NCBI GenBank assembly: GCA_963585895.1
Contig: OY757904.1
Coordinates: 157,799,076-157,863,075 of the forward strand
Reading direction: 5' to 3'
Length of the DNA: 64,000 bases
From: Sepioteuthis lessoniana
Taxonomy: Eukaryota; Mollusca; Cephalopoda; Myopsida; Loliginidae
Under the pieces are notes generated by a model. That model saw nothing but the letters and a program-made list of their open reading frames with translations. It made no database searches and was not told where the DNA came from. Position 1 is the stretch's first letter. Each line of letters begins with the position of its first letter. The position numbers were made by a program, and so were the translations under genes. Below, piece after piece: positions 40,616 to 52,563 of the stretch.

Positions 40616-41912
40616 CAAGGCTCATTAAATAAGTTTCCAGACTTTTTTCGTATGGGCACTTTTATTGATAGTACACAATGAAACTCTAGTTCCCTTCGAA
40701 GTAATCTCCTCCGGATGCAATTCGCTTGTTGTACTGTTCCAACAACTTCTGGAAGGCCCCATCGAAGTCCTCTTGTGTGAGCATGTCGATGACCTTCGTC
40801 AAAGCCTTTTTCATCTCCTCAATTGTCTCATAACGACAGCCTCTGAGCTAAGGTAATAGGCAAAAGTCACAGGGAGCAAGGTCTGGACTTTAGGGAGGGC
40901 GAGGAACTGTCTTGATGCCCATCTTGGTCAAATAGTCTGTGACAAGGATGGAGTCGTGGACTAGTGCATTATTCTAGTGGAAATGCCACTGACCCGATTT
41001 GAAGAGTGCTGGCCTCTTCCGACGGAATCTCTTCCTGAATTCCCTTAAAACCTCAACATAGTATTCCTTGTTGACTGTCTATACAGTGAGAACCCAGTGC
41101 ATGTATATCATGCCAGTGCTGTCAAAAAAGGGATCATCAAAAGTTTGTGGGTGGATTTGCTCTGTCTGGCCTTCTTGGGTCTGGTAAATCTGTCTCTTGG
41201 TCTCCGGGTCATAGAAGTAGATCCAGCTTTCATCGCAGGTCACCAGAGCATCAAGAACTGCGAGATCTGAATTGATCAGTTCGACCATCTCCCTGTTGTC
41301 ATGACAATGTCTTTCTTTCTGATCTTCTCTGAGCACCCTTGGGACAAACTTCACGCAAATCTTCCGCATCTTCAGTTCCTCGCGAATAATTGTGTGTATA
41401 GTTCCCACATTGACATCAAACTGTGCACTTATTGTCTCTATAGACACACAACAGTCCTTATCCATGAAATTCTTTATTTGGCCAATCAACTCTGGTGTTC
41501 TGACTTCCTTACTCCTCACACTCCTCTCATCATTCCCCAAAGATTCCCTGCCTTCCTTGAATCTCTTATGCTACTCAAAAACTGATGCTCGATTAATGCA
41601 AGATGTCGAAAAGCAGTCTAAAGCATTCCATACGTTTCTGTGGCATTTTTTCCAAGTTTAAAACACAATTTTATTACATATCGTCCTTCTAATGTGTCAG
41701 ATTGGATTTTTGAAATTCACCAGCTGTGACAATCAGGCTTTAGTAGGGTGTATTCCAATTGCTTCTGTAGCCATTCATTTGAACCATAAATCCTAAAAAT
41801 TGGTCAGTCATTTCATAAGATGTATAGCAATAACATACTGAATTCTCAAGAGTCTACGACAATTTTAAATGCCTGTATAAAAAAAAATCTGGTAACTTAT
41901 TGAAGGCCCTCG
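40616..41912 (-). mobile_element. mariner element, near full length (1,297 bp), SETMAR-like, inactivated
   Basis: TIRs caaggctcattaaataagtt (left) and ttattgaaggccctcg (right end) lie between TA dinucleotides (40614-40615, 41913-41914). The minus strand encodes a helix-turn-helix region (VSIETISAQFDVNVGTIHTI), the first catalytic Asp in TCDESWIYFYDPETKRQ, FFDSTGMIYMHW and the C-terminal RKKSGNLFNEP reading into the TIR. The longest intact piece is 153 codons (41079-41540). Just upstream, the Trp of FEWHKRFKEG (seen at 15950) is a TAG stop. More stops and shifts follow HWV. Length fits a full mariner, so this is the best template in the window, but dead. Confidence 0.9.
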
Positions 41913-42344
41913 TATGTTCCCTTTTTTCTGTCATTTTTACCCTTTTCATGTGAAAGGTAAGTTCCTTTTTTCCCGTCATTTTTAACTACGATGCCGATCA
42001 TGTAGGTTTGCTTCACACGTATTTTTCACCAATTGTCGATGTTTAAACCAAAGTAAAAATTAAAATTTCCAATGCTAATTTTTACGGCGTATATAATTGT
42101 AAGATATTAGTAACATAGCAATTGTTACGTCAGTAGGGGTGTGGTGGTGACATTATTTCCATAAAATGACCAACACTAATAATAATAATAACGATGAAAA
42201 TAAAATTGATATTTATTTTGACAATGATAATAATATTAACATAAATGAGTGATCTTATAAATGTCGACATATGATGATTACATTATTAACTTTTGATAAT
42301 TGCTGAGATAATTATATTGAAGTCGATGATAGCGTCAATTATGT
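41913..42344. other. Unassigned AT-rich sequence
   Basis: Short near-repeat of ttttttctgtcatttttacc words (about 41928 and 41970), then AT-rich DNA with aataataataacgatgaaa. No repeat family recognised. Confidence 0.45.
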
Positions 42345-42353
42345 TTGGGAAAA

Positions 42354-42519
42354 ATGCTGAGTTGGACGTTAATCTTTTTATGGATTTTTTTAGCTGCAAC
42401 ACAGATCTGTATTCCTTTAAGAGGCTCCGAACAAAGGGTAAATGAGAAAATGTCACATTTTTATCAGAAATTACCAGCGAGATTGAAACATCCAGATTAT
42501 AAATATTGGAAAAAGAAAG
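42354..42519 (+). CDS. Possible first exon of a secreted or membrane protein
   Basis: An ATG at 42354 opens MLSWTLIFLWIFLAATQICI, a good signal-peptide-like or signal-anchor core. It is followed by a hydrophilic stretch rich in Lys, Arg and Tyr (LPARLKHPDYKYWKKK). The frame then meets aaag/gtattt at 42519/42520, a reasonable splice donor; reading on gives a stop at 42525. I do not recognise the protein and see no second exon in the window. Without transcript evidence it could be chance, but it is the most gene-like frame here. Confidence 0.3.
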
Positions 42520-42634
42520 GTATTTAGTTTGTTAAAATTAGATTAAAACTCTTCAAGATTAAAATACTTCTTCTGAGATTTCTTTCTTAAAAAAAACGAT
42601 GGGTTTCTAAAGAGATTCTCTCTCTCTCTGTTTA

Positions 42635-42822
42635 CCCAACCCACCACCACGAGTTGGATACGAAGCAAAGTTAATTTTTTAAATGATTTATTGGTTTGAA
42701 TGCCGAGTTTTCCTCCACTGGTCGACTTACCAAAGTTAAAGAACTCTGTCTGCCATACTTCTTGCCTTTCCCAATGGTATTAGCGCGAAATTAAACATAA
42801 TCAGTTTCGTCCAGATTCTTTT
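42635..42822 (-). mobile_element. SINE family A
   Basis: Complement of the A body: gtttacccaacccaccacca, aatgccgagttttcctccac, ttaccaaagttaaagaactc, gcctttcccaatggtattag and taatcagtttcgtccagat. The head is truncated. Confidence 0.65.
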
Positions 42823-42827
42823 TCCAT

Positions 42828-43032
42828 GGTAGGGAAACTTCGTGGAGTAGTGGCTAACGTGCTGGACATCGAGTTACGCTATAATGTTCACTAATATCTT
42901 TAGAAAAGGCATGTACTTTGTTATCCCCTGACTATGGTTTAAATAGTAACACTGCTGTCCTTTTACAATGATGGCTTTGGCATTAAATAATCCTCGAAGT
43001 TTGACCTACCATGAAAACAAAGAAACCAAACT
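42828..43032 (+). mobile_element. SINE family C
   Basis: Head cgtggagtagtggctaacgt, a shortened box B region, then ggtttaaatagtaacactgc. The tail is tttggcattaaataatcctc, gaagtttgacctaccatga and aaacaaagaaac. It abuts an inverted SINE A. Confidence 0.7.
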
Positions 43033-43037
43033 AATCT

Positions 43038-43039
<2 letters not shown>

Positions 43040-43098
<59 letters not shown>

Positions 43099-43100
43099 CG
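43040..43100. repeat. (CT)n-(CTTT)n microsatellite
   Basis: About 19 CT units passing into five CTTT units. Confidence 0.95.
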
Positions 43101-43559
43101 CCACATGTTTAATAAAGTGCTGAATTTCATTGTTTTGATCCATTCATAAAAGTGTTACAATCAAATAGATTCTTGTAACGCGCTTCTTTTTTTTTTTTTT
43201 TTTTTTTTTTTGGTGCTCACCTGATTAAGGTTTACGAGTCGCTGCAACTGACGGATGATACGTCATCTGAATTTACGACATAACGATAACTTCATAGGAA
43301 AGAAAAAAGTCAAACTCGTAGTCACAGAAAAATATCGCTCATTTTATTACTCTGTTTCAATCTCCCACTTGACCGGTCTCAAATCAAGAAGACATAAAGC
43401 GTTTTTTTTTTTAGGATTGTTCTTTTTTTATTTTTTGAGTCGATGAAGTTATTGGTAAATCGTAACCCACTTCAAATGAAGGAGTTTCGCTAGCTAGAAA
43501 ATATAAGTCGTTCCTTGTTCTCAGTCGATTAATAACTGACTTTTTTCAAAAAATTCTCA
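43101..43559. other. Unassigned sequence with a T-run
   Basis: A pure T run at 43187-43211 and another T-rich tract near 43402-43438. No gene or repeat recognised. Confidence 0.5.
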
Positions 43560-43700
43560 CGTGTGAGTAGCTCTGCGGTAAAGTTTCGGCTCTGCATTCT
43601 GTGATTGCCGGTTAGATTTCCAGTGGGGGAGATCACGTTATATACTGCTGATGAAACCTAATAAGGTCGAAACAGCTGTCCAGTGGTTCCATATGTCACA
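43560..43700 (+). mobile_element. tRNA-derived SINE fragment
   Basis: gtgagtagctctgcggtaaa (box A-like) and gccggttagatttccagt (box B-like), then a body with ctgatgaaacctaataaggt and cgaaacagctgtcc. The last block also appears in altered form near 19099, so it is a shared conserved core. Confidence 0.55.
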
Positions 43701-44479
43701 TGCAGTGCTTGCTGGATATTCTGGTCATGGTAATTCAAATCATAAAATATAATTCCTCTATTTAAAAAAAATGTATGACCCTTTGTTATTGGTCACACAG
43801 CCGATCACCAGGTTCACTCGTGGTTTTAGGCGCCCACATTACAAAACTCATAGGATTAATTTCTGCCATGCTGTCATCTTCCTACTGCCGTGTCTAGTAT
43901 CAATCTAACGATCATGTACTTGTTAGCTACTGACTAGGATAGTCTTTGGTGCGTATTATAAGCAACAATAAAATTATTATACAAAGAGGATAATCGATTT
44001 CGGATTAATTTACTCGCTTCTTATTGTGATGATTGTGACGATGGAAATGATAGATTGATTAATAATCGTTGATTGATTAATAATAACATAGCTGTGTACA
44101 CCTCTTCATAGAGTGATGGTGATGAACTTGCAGACTATTGCTCGTGTAATGAGTTCTGGTATCGCGCGATACTCTACATTCGTGACCTTGTACCTAACTA
44201 GGCTAAGCTAAATAAATATCGATTACAACTATATTATTGTATAAAATAAGGAGCCTTTCGTGTATGAAGACAACCATTTCATCAGATATTGATGATGATG
44301 ATGATGATCTTTTGGTAAAAATGATATTAATCGTAATAATTCTGATAATGATGGAACTAATACAGATTAATCTTCTTTTTAATGATTATTATCCGGCCTT
44401 TATTACTACTAAAACTACTCAATGCGATTGTTTTACACCAGATCTAACGGGTATTTTTTTTTTTTTAATTGAATTATGA
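43701..44479. other. Unassigned AT-rich sequence
   Basis: Contains a (GAT)n run near 44288-44306 and a (ATTAATCG)-type short tandem near 44050-44080. The frame at 44237-44479 is AT-rich and has no recognised domain. Confidence 0.45.
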
Positions 44480-44890
44480 ATGACAAGTCTCTAGAACTTT
44501 TCTAAGTATTATAGCTAATCTAAACAGTGCTGTGGTTTACATTATCTTGATTCTTTCCCTGATCTTCAGTTACTCCTGTTTCTTCTATAGTTGTTTGGGG
44601 ACTGTTTCACGAGCACCAGCTACAATTAATATCCCTGTCACTCTCATATTCCACCGTTCTTTCAACTCTCTAGCAAGATCCTAGTATTTGTCAATCATTT
44701 TGATTTCTTATATTTTCACCAATAGAATAACAAAATCCTCTTGAGGACAAATTCTTTTCATCTAAATTGATTCTGGTCCCGTGGTCAGGAATCATTTTTA
44801 TCTCAAAATCGCAAAGAATTTTATGCATTTCATTTTTCAGGATAGATTTTGTTTTTTGCGAGTTGTTCACACAATTTATAACTGATGGTT
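44480..44890 (-). mobile_element. LINE-2-family C-terminal fragment, tandem copy 3
   Basis: Diverged copy. The minus strand shows a WNMRVTGILIVAGARETV-like block (complement near 44595-44655) and the 3' end near 44480. The upstream side near 44860-44890 (cacaatttataactgatgg) joins copy 4. Many frame breaks. Confidence 0.6.
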
Positions 44891-45476
44891 TTCACTGAAG
44901 TCTCAGAAACAGAAAGTCTCTTCAAATCTTATGGACTCTTTTAAGTATTCTAGATGATTTTAGAAGTACTTTGGTTAGAATGGTTTCATTTCTTCCTTTC
45001 TTCTCTAGTTCATCCAGTCTCTTTTCCAAGTTTTTAGAGACTGTTCCAAAGACTCCAACTACGATTGGTATCACCGTCACTTTCATTTTATATAACTCCT
45101 TCAGTTTTTTCATTTTCTTCTTTTCCCACTCCAGATAATAACTATTTTCTTCTTGATAATTAATCCTAGGTCTAAATTTTTCGATTTAGTGATCTGTTAG
45201 TCTTAGAAAATTTTATGCGTTTAATTTCTATGAATGATTTTGGTTTGTACCTATATCATTTGCACAATTCCCGGGGAATGACCTTTCCTACCCAGTCATG
45301 CTTGCTTCTGTATTCCTTTTGTATCAGTTTACTGCATTCGCTTATTATGTGATTAACTGTGTCATATCTATCATCATATACCCAACACTTTTGGTTTTCT
45401 CCAATGTAATTATCAATTTTTGCTTTGATGTCATTTTTTCTCAATTCTTCTGAGCAACTCCCTTCTTACTTGCTTT
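44891..45476 (-). mobile_element. LINE-2-family C-terminal fragment, tandem copy 4, at the satellite border
   Basis: Minus-strand blocks: EIKQVRRELL at the border, DIKAKIDNYIGENQKC, a knuckle CWVYDDRYDTVNHIISEC in which the second Cys is Tyr, HDWVGKVIP, then after a break VTVIPIVVGVFGTV and NETILTKVLL, with a stop near 44922. It is the same arrangement as 28370-29770. Its 5' cut meets the 46-bp satellite at about 45476. Confidence 0.75.
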
Positions 45477-48400
45477 ATTTCACTTTCATTTTTGCTTTGC
45501 CAATATTATTTTACCCCTTGTGAGTTTTTCACTTTCATTTGCTTGCCAATATTATTTTACCCCTTGTGAGTTTTTCACTTTCATTTGCTTGCCAATATTA
45601 TTTTACCCCTTGTGAGTTTTTCACTTTCATTTGCTTGCCAATATTATTTTACCCCTTGTGAGTTTTTCACTTTCATTTGCTTGCCAATATTATTTTACCC
45701 CTTGTGAGTTTTTCACTTTCATTTGCTTGCCAATATTATTTTACCCCTTGTGAGTTTTTCACTTTCATTTGCTTTGCCAATATTATTTTACCCCTTGTGA
45801 GTTTTTCACTTTCATTTGCTTGCCAATATTATTTTACCCCTTGTGAGTTTTTCACTTTCATTTGCTTGCCAATATTATTTTACCCCTTGTGAGTTTTTCA
45901 CTTTCATTTGCTTGCCAATATTATTTTACCCCTTGTGAGTTTTTCACTTTCATTTGCTTGCCAATATTATTTTACCCCTTGTGAGTTTTTCACTTTCATT
46001 TGCTTGCCAATATTATTTTACCCCTTGTGAGTTTTTCACTTTCATTTGCTTGCCAATATTATTTTACCCCTTGTGAGTTTTTCACTTTCATTTGCTTGCC
46101 AATATTATTTTACCCCTTGTGAGTTTTTCACTTACATTTGCTTGCCAATATTATTTTACCCCTTGTGAGTTTTTCACTTTCATTTGCTTGCCAATATTAT
46201 TTTACCCCTTGTGAGTTTTTCACTTTCATTTGCTTGCCAATATTATTTTACCCCTTGTGAGTTTTTCACTTTCATTTGCTTTGCCAATATTATTTTACCC
46301 CTTGTGAGTTTTTCACTTTCATTTGCTTTGCCAATATTATTTTACCCCTTGTGAGTTTTTCACTTTCATTTTTGCTTGCCAATATTATTTTACCCCTTGT
46401 GAGTTTTTCACTTTCATTTGCTTGCCAATATTATTTTACCCCTTGTGAGTTTTTCACTTTCATTTGCTTGCCAATATTATTTTACCCCTTGTGAGTTTTT
46501 CACTTTCATTTGCTTGCCAATATTATTTTACCCCTTGTGAGTTTTTCACTTTCATTTGCTTGCCAATATTATTTTACCCCTTGTGAGTTTTTCACTTTCA
46601 TTTGCTTGCCAATATTATTTTACCCCTTGTGAGTTTTTCACTTTCATTTGCTTGCCAATATTATTTTACCCCTTGTGAGTTTTTCCCTTTCATTTGCTTG
46701 CCAATATTATTTTACCCCTTGTGAGTTTTTCACTTTCATTTGCTTTGCCAATATTATTTTACCCCTTGTGAGTTTTTCACTTTCATTTGCTTGCCAATAT
46801 TATTTTACCCCTTGTGAGTTTTTCACTTTCATTTGCTTTGCCAATATTATTTTACCCCTTGTGAGTTTTTCACTTTCATTTGCTTGCCAATATTATTTTA
46901 CCCCTTGTGAGTTTTTCACTTTCATTTGTTTTGCCAATATTATTTTACCCCTTGTGAGTTTTTCACTTTCATTTGCTTTGCCAATATTATTTTACCCCTT
47001 GTGAGTTTTTCACTTTCATTTGCTTGCCAATATTATTTTACCCCTTGTGAGTTTTTCACTTTCATTTGCTTGCCAATATTATTTTACCCCTTGTGAGTTT
47101 TTCACTTTCATTTGCTTGCCAATATTATTTTACCCCTTGTGAGTTTTTCACTTTCATTTGCTTGCCAATATTATTTTACCCCTTGTGAGTTTTTCACTTT
47201 CATTTGCTTGCCAATATTATTTTACCCCTTGTGAGTTTTTCACTTTCATTTGCTTGCCAATATTATTTTACCCCTTGTGAGTTTTTCACTTTCATTTGCT
47301 TGCCAATATTATTTTACCCCTTGTGAGTTTTTCACTTTCATTTGCTTGCCAATATTATTTTACCCCTTGTGAGTTTTTCACTTTCATTTGCTTGCCAATA
47401 TTATTTTACCCCTTGTGAGTTTTTCACTTTCATTTGCTTGCCAATATTATTTTACCCCTTGTGAGTTTTTCACTTTCATTTGCTTGCCAATATTATTTTA
47501 CCCCTTGTGAGTTTTTCACTTTCATTTGCTTGCCAATATTACTTTACCCCTTGTGAGTTTTTAACTTTCATTTGCTTACCAATATTATTTTACCCCTTGT
47601 GAGTTTTTCACTTTCATTTGCTTGCCAATATTATTTTACCCCTTGTGAGTTTTTCACTTTCATTTGCTTTGCCAATATTATTTTACCCCTTGTGAGTTTT
47701 TCACTTTCATTTGCTTTGCCAATATTATTTTACCCCTTGTGAGTTTTTCACTTTCATTTGCTTTGCCAATATTATTTTACCCCTTGTGAGTTTTTCACTT
47801 TCATTTGCTTGCCAATATTATTTTACCCCTTGTGAGTTTTTCACTTTCATTTGCTTGCCAATATTATTTTACCCCTTGTGAGTTTTTCACTTTCATTTGC
47901 TTGCCAATATTATTTTACCCCTTGTGAGTTTTTCACTTTCATTTGCTTGCCAATATTATTTTACCCCTTGTGAGTTTTTCACTTTCATTTGCTTGCCAAT
48001 ATTATTTTACCCCTTGTGAGTTTTTCACTTTCATTTGCTTGCACATATTATTTTACCCCTTGTGAGTTTTTCACTTTCATTTGCTTGCACATATTATTTT
48101 ACCCCTTGTGAGTTTTTCACTTTCATCTGCTTTGCCAATATTATTTTACCCCTTGTGAGTTTTTCACTTTCATTTGCTTGCCAATATTATTTTACCCCTT
48201 GTGAGTTTTTCACTTTCATTTGCTTGCCAATATTATTTTACCCCTTGTGAGTTTTTCACTTTCATTTGCTTTGCCAATATTATTTTACCCCTTGTGAGTT
48301 TTTCACTTTCATTTGCTTGCCAATATTATTTTACCCCTTGTGAGTTTTTCACTTTCATTTGCTTTGCCAATATTATTTTACCCCTTGTGAGTTTTTCACT

Positions 48401-48499
48401 TTCATTTGCTTGCCAATATTATTTTACCCCTTGTGAGTTTTTCACTTTCATTTGCTTGCCAATATTATTTTACCCCTTGTGAGTTTTTCACTTTCATTT

Positions 48500-51400
48500 G
48501 CTTGCCAATATTACTTTACCCCTTGTGAGTTTTTCACTTTCATTTGCTTGCCAATATTATTTTACCCCTTGTGAGTTTTTCACTTTCATTTGCTTGCCAA
48601 TATTATTTTACCCCTTGTGAGTTTTTCACTTTCATTTGCTTGCCAATATTATTTTACCCCTTGTGAGTTTTTCACTTTCATTTGCTTGCCAATATTATTT
48701 TACCCCTTGTGAGTTTTTCACTTTCATTTGCTTGCCAATATTATTTTACCCCTTGTGAGTTTTTCACTTTCATTTGCTTGCCAATATTATTTTACCCCTT
48801 GTGAGTTTTTCACTTTCATTTGCTTGCCAATATTATTTTACCCCTTGTGAGTTTTTCACTTTCATTTGCTTGCCAATATTATTTTACCCCTTGTGAGTTT
48901 TTCACTTTCATTTGCTTGCCAATATTATTTTACCCCTTGTGAGTTTTTCACTTTCATTTGCTTGCCAATATTATTTTACCCCTTGTGAGTTTTTCACTTT
49001 CATTTGCTTGCCAATATTATTTTACCCCTTGTGAGTTTTTCACTTTCATTTGCTTGCCAATATTATTTTACCCCTTGTGAGTTTTTCACTTTCATTTGCT
49101 TGCCAATATTATTTTACCCCTTGTGAGTTTTTCACTTTCATTTGCTTGCCAATATTATTTTACCCCTTGTGAGTTTTTCACTTTCATTTGCTTGCCAATA
49201 TTATTTTACCCCTTGTGAGTTTTTCACTTTCATTTGCTTGCCAATATTATTTTACCCCTTGTGAGTTTTTCACTTTCATTTGCTTGCCAATATTATTTTA
49301 CCCCTTGTGAGTTTTTCACTTTCATTTGCTTGCCAATATTATTTTACCCCTTGTGAGTTTTTCACTTTCATTTGCTTGCCAATATTATTTTACCCCTTGT
49401 GAGTTTTTCACTTTCATTTGCTTGCCAATATTATTTTACCCCTTGTGAGTTTTTCACTTTCATTTGCTTGCCAATATTATTTTACCCCTTGTGAGTTTTT
49501 CACTTTCATTTGCTTGCCAATATTATTTTACCCCTTGTGAGTTTTTCACTTTCATTTGCTTGCCAATATTATTTTACCCCTTGTGAGTTTTTCACTTTCA
49601 TTTGCTTGCCAATATTATTTTACCCCTTGTGAGTTTTTCACTTTCATTTGCTTGCCAATATTATTTTACCCCTTGTGAGTTTTTCACTTTCATTTGCTTG
49701 CCAATATTATTTTACCCCTTGTGAGTTTTTCACTTTCATTTGCTTGCCAATATTATTTTACCCCTTGTGAGTTTTTCACTTTCATTTGCTTGCCAATATT
49801 ATTTTACCCCTTGTGAGTTTTTCACTTTCATTTGCTTGCCAATATTATTTTACCCCTTGTGAGTTTTTCACTTTCATTTGCTTGCCAATATTATTTTACC
49901 CCTTGTGAGTTTTTCACTTTCATTTGCTTGCCAATATTATTTTACCCCTTGTGAGTTTTTTCACTTTCATTTGCTTGCCAATATTATTTTACCCCTTGTG
50001 AGTTTTTCACTTTCATTTGCTTGCCAATATTATTTTACCCCTTGTGAGTTTTTCACTTTCATTTGCTTGCCAATATTATTTTACCCCTTGTGAGTTTTTC
50101 ACTTTCATTTGCTTGCCAATATTATTTTACCCCTTGTGAGTTTTTCACTTTCATTTGCTTGCCAATATTATTTTACCCCTTGTGAGTTTTTCACTTTCAT
50201 TTGCTTGCCAATATTATTTTACCCCTTGTGAGTTTTTCACTTTCATTTGCTTGCCAATATTATTTTACCCCTTGTGAGTTTTTCACTTTCATTTGCTTGC
50301 CAATATTATTTTACCCCTTGTGAGTTTTTCACTTTCATTTGCTTGCCAATATTATTTTACCCCTTGTGAGTTTTTCACTTTCATTTGCTTGCCAATATTA
50401 TTTTACCCCTTGTGAGTTTTTCACTTTCATTTGCTTGCCAATATTATTTTACCCCTTGTGAGTTTTTCACTTTCATTTGCTTGCCAATATTATTTTACCC
50501 CTTGTGAGTTTTTCACTTTCATTTGCTTGCCAATATTATTTTACCCCTTGTGAGTTTTTCACTTTCATTTGCTTGCCAATATTATTTTACCCCTTGTGAG
50601 TTTTTCACTTTCATTTGCTTGCCAATATTATTTTACCCCTTGTGAGTTTTTCACTTTCATTTGCTTGCCAATATTATTTTACCCCTTGTGAGTTTTTCAC
50701 TTTCATTTGCTTGCCAATATTATTTTACCCCTTGTGAGTTTTTCACTTTCATTTGCTTGCCAATATTATTTTACCCCTTGTGAGTTTTTCACTTTCATTT
50801 GCTTGCCAATATTATTTTACCCCTTGTGAGTTTTTCACTTTCATTTGCTTGCCAATATTATTTTACCCCTTGTGAGTTTTTCACTTTCATTTGCTTGCCA
50901 ATATTATTTTACCCCTTGTGAGTTTTTCACTTTCATTTGCTTGCCAATATTATTTTACCCCTTGTGAGTTTTTCACTTTCATTTGCTTGCCAATATTATT
51001 TTACCCCTTGTGAGTTTTTCACTTTCATTTGCTTGCCAATATTATTTTACCCCTTGTGAGTTTTTCACTTTCATTTGCTTGCCAATATTATTTTACCCCT
51101 TGTGAGTTTTTCACTTTCATTTGCTTGCCAATATTATTTTACCCCTTGTGAGTTTTTCACTTTCATTTGCTTGCCAATATTATTTTACCCCTTGTGAGTT
51201 TTTCACTTTCATTTGCTTGCCAATATTATTTTACCCCTTGTGAGTTTTTCACTTTCATTTGCTTGCCAATATTATTTTACCCCTTGTGAGTTTTTCACTT
51301 TCATTTGCTTGCCAATATTATTTTACCCCTTGTGAGTTTTTCACTTTCATTTGCTTGCCAATATTATTTTACCCCTTGTGAGTTTTTCACTTTCATTTGC

Positions 51401-52363
51401 TTGCCAATATTATTTTACCCCTTGTGAGTTTTTCACTTTCATTTGCTTGCCAATATTATTTTACCCCTTGTGAGTTTTTCACTTTCATTTGCTTGCCAAT
51501 ATTATTTTACCCCTTGTGAGTTTTTCACTTTCATTTGCTTGCCAATATTATTTTACCCCTTGTGAGTTTTTCACTTTCATTTGCTTGCCAATATTATTTT
51601 ACCCCTTGTGAGTTTTTCACTTTCATTTGCTTGCCAATATTATTTTACCCCTTGTGAGTTTTTCACTTTCATTTGCTTGCCAATATTATTTTACCCCTTG
51701 TGAGTTTTTCACTTTCATTTGCTTGCCAATATTATTTTACCCCTTGTGAGTTTTTCACTTTCATTTGCTTGCCAATATTATTTTACCCCTTGTGAGTTTT
51801 TCACTTTCATTTGCTTGCCAATATTATTTTACCCCTTGTGAGTTTTTCACTTTCATTTGCTTGCCAATATTATTTTACCCCTTGTGAGTTTTTCACTTTC
51901 ATTTGCTTGCCAATATTATTTTACCCCTTGTGAGTTTTTCACTTTCATTTGCTTGCCAATATTATTTTACCCCTTGTGAGTTTTTCACTTTCATTTGCTT
52001 GCCAATATTATTTTACCCCTTGTGAGTTTTTCACTTTCATTTGCTTGCCAATATTATTTTACCCCTTGTGAGTTTTTCACTTTCATTTGCTTGCCAATAT
52101 TATTTTACCCCTTGTGAGTTTTTCACTTTCATTTGCTTGCCAATATTATTTTACCCCTTGTGAGTTTTTCACTTTCATTTGCTTGCCAATATTATTTTAC
52201 CCCTTGTGAGTTTTTCACTTTCATTTGCTTGCCAATATTATTTTACCCCTTGTGAGTTTTTCACTTTCATTTGCTTGCCAATATTATTTTACCCCTTGTG
52301 AGTCTTTTCACTTTCATTTGCTTGCCAATATTATTTTACCCCTTGTGAGTTTTTCACTTTCAT
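48500..52363. repeat. Near-invariant core of the satellite
   Basis: From about 48.5 kb to the gap, almost every unit is the 46-bp form with identical sequence. Rare exceptions are one extra T at about 49960 and a gtcttttcac unit near 52304. The 47-bp form is absent. Flanking parts carry many marker variants. Homogeneity implies recent amplification or conversion, or assembly collapse/extension artefacts next to the gap. Confidence 0.85.
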
Positions 52364-52563
52364 NNNNNNNNNNNNNNNNNNNNNNNNNNNNNNNNNNNNN
52401 NNNNNNNNNNNNNNNNNNNNNNNNNNNNNNNNNNNNNNNNNNNNNNNNNNNNNNNNNNNNNNNNNNNNNNNNNNNNNNNNNNNNNNNNNNNNNNNNNNNN
52501 NNNNNNNNNNNNNNNNNNNNNNNNNNNNNNNNNNNNNNNNNNNNNNNNNNNNNNNNNNNNNNN
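52364..52563. other. Assembly gap of exactly 200 N
   Basis: A 200-N block inside the satellite, flanked on both sides by monomer sequence. The round size suggests a placeholder of unknown true length, so the array may be much longer than it appears. Confidence 0.95.

Noticed and set aside
41079..41540. Active mariner transposase gene
   Set aside because: Only the middle part is open. A stop precedes it in frame, and the catalytic region is frameshifted downstream.
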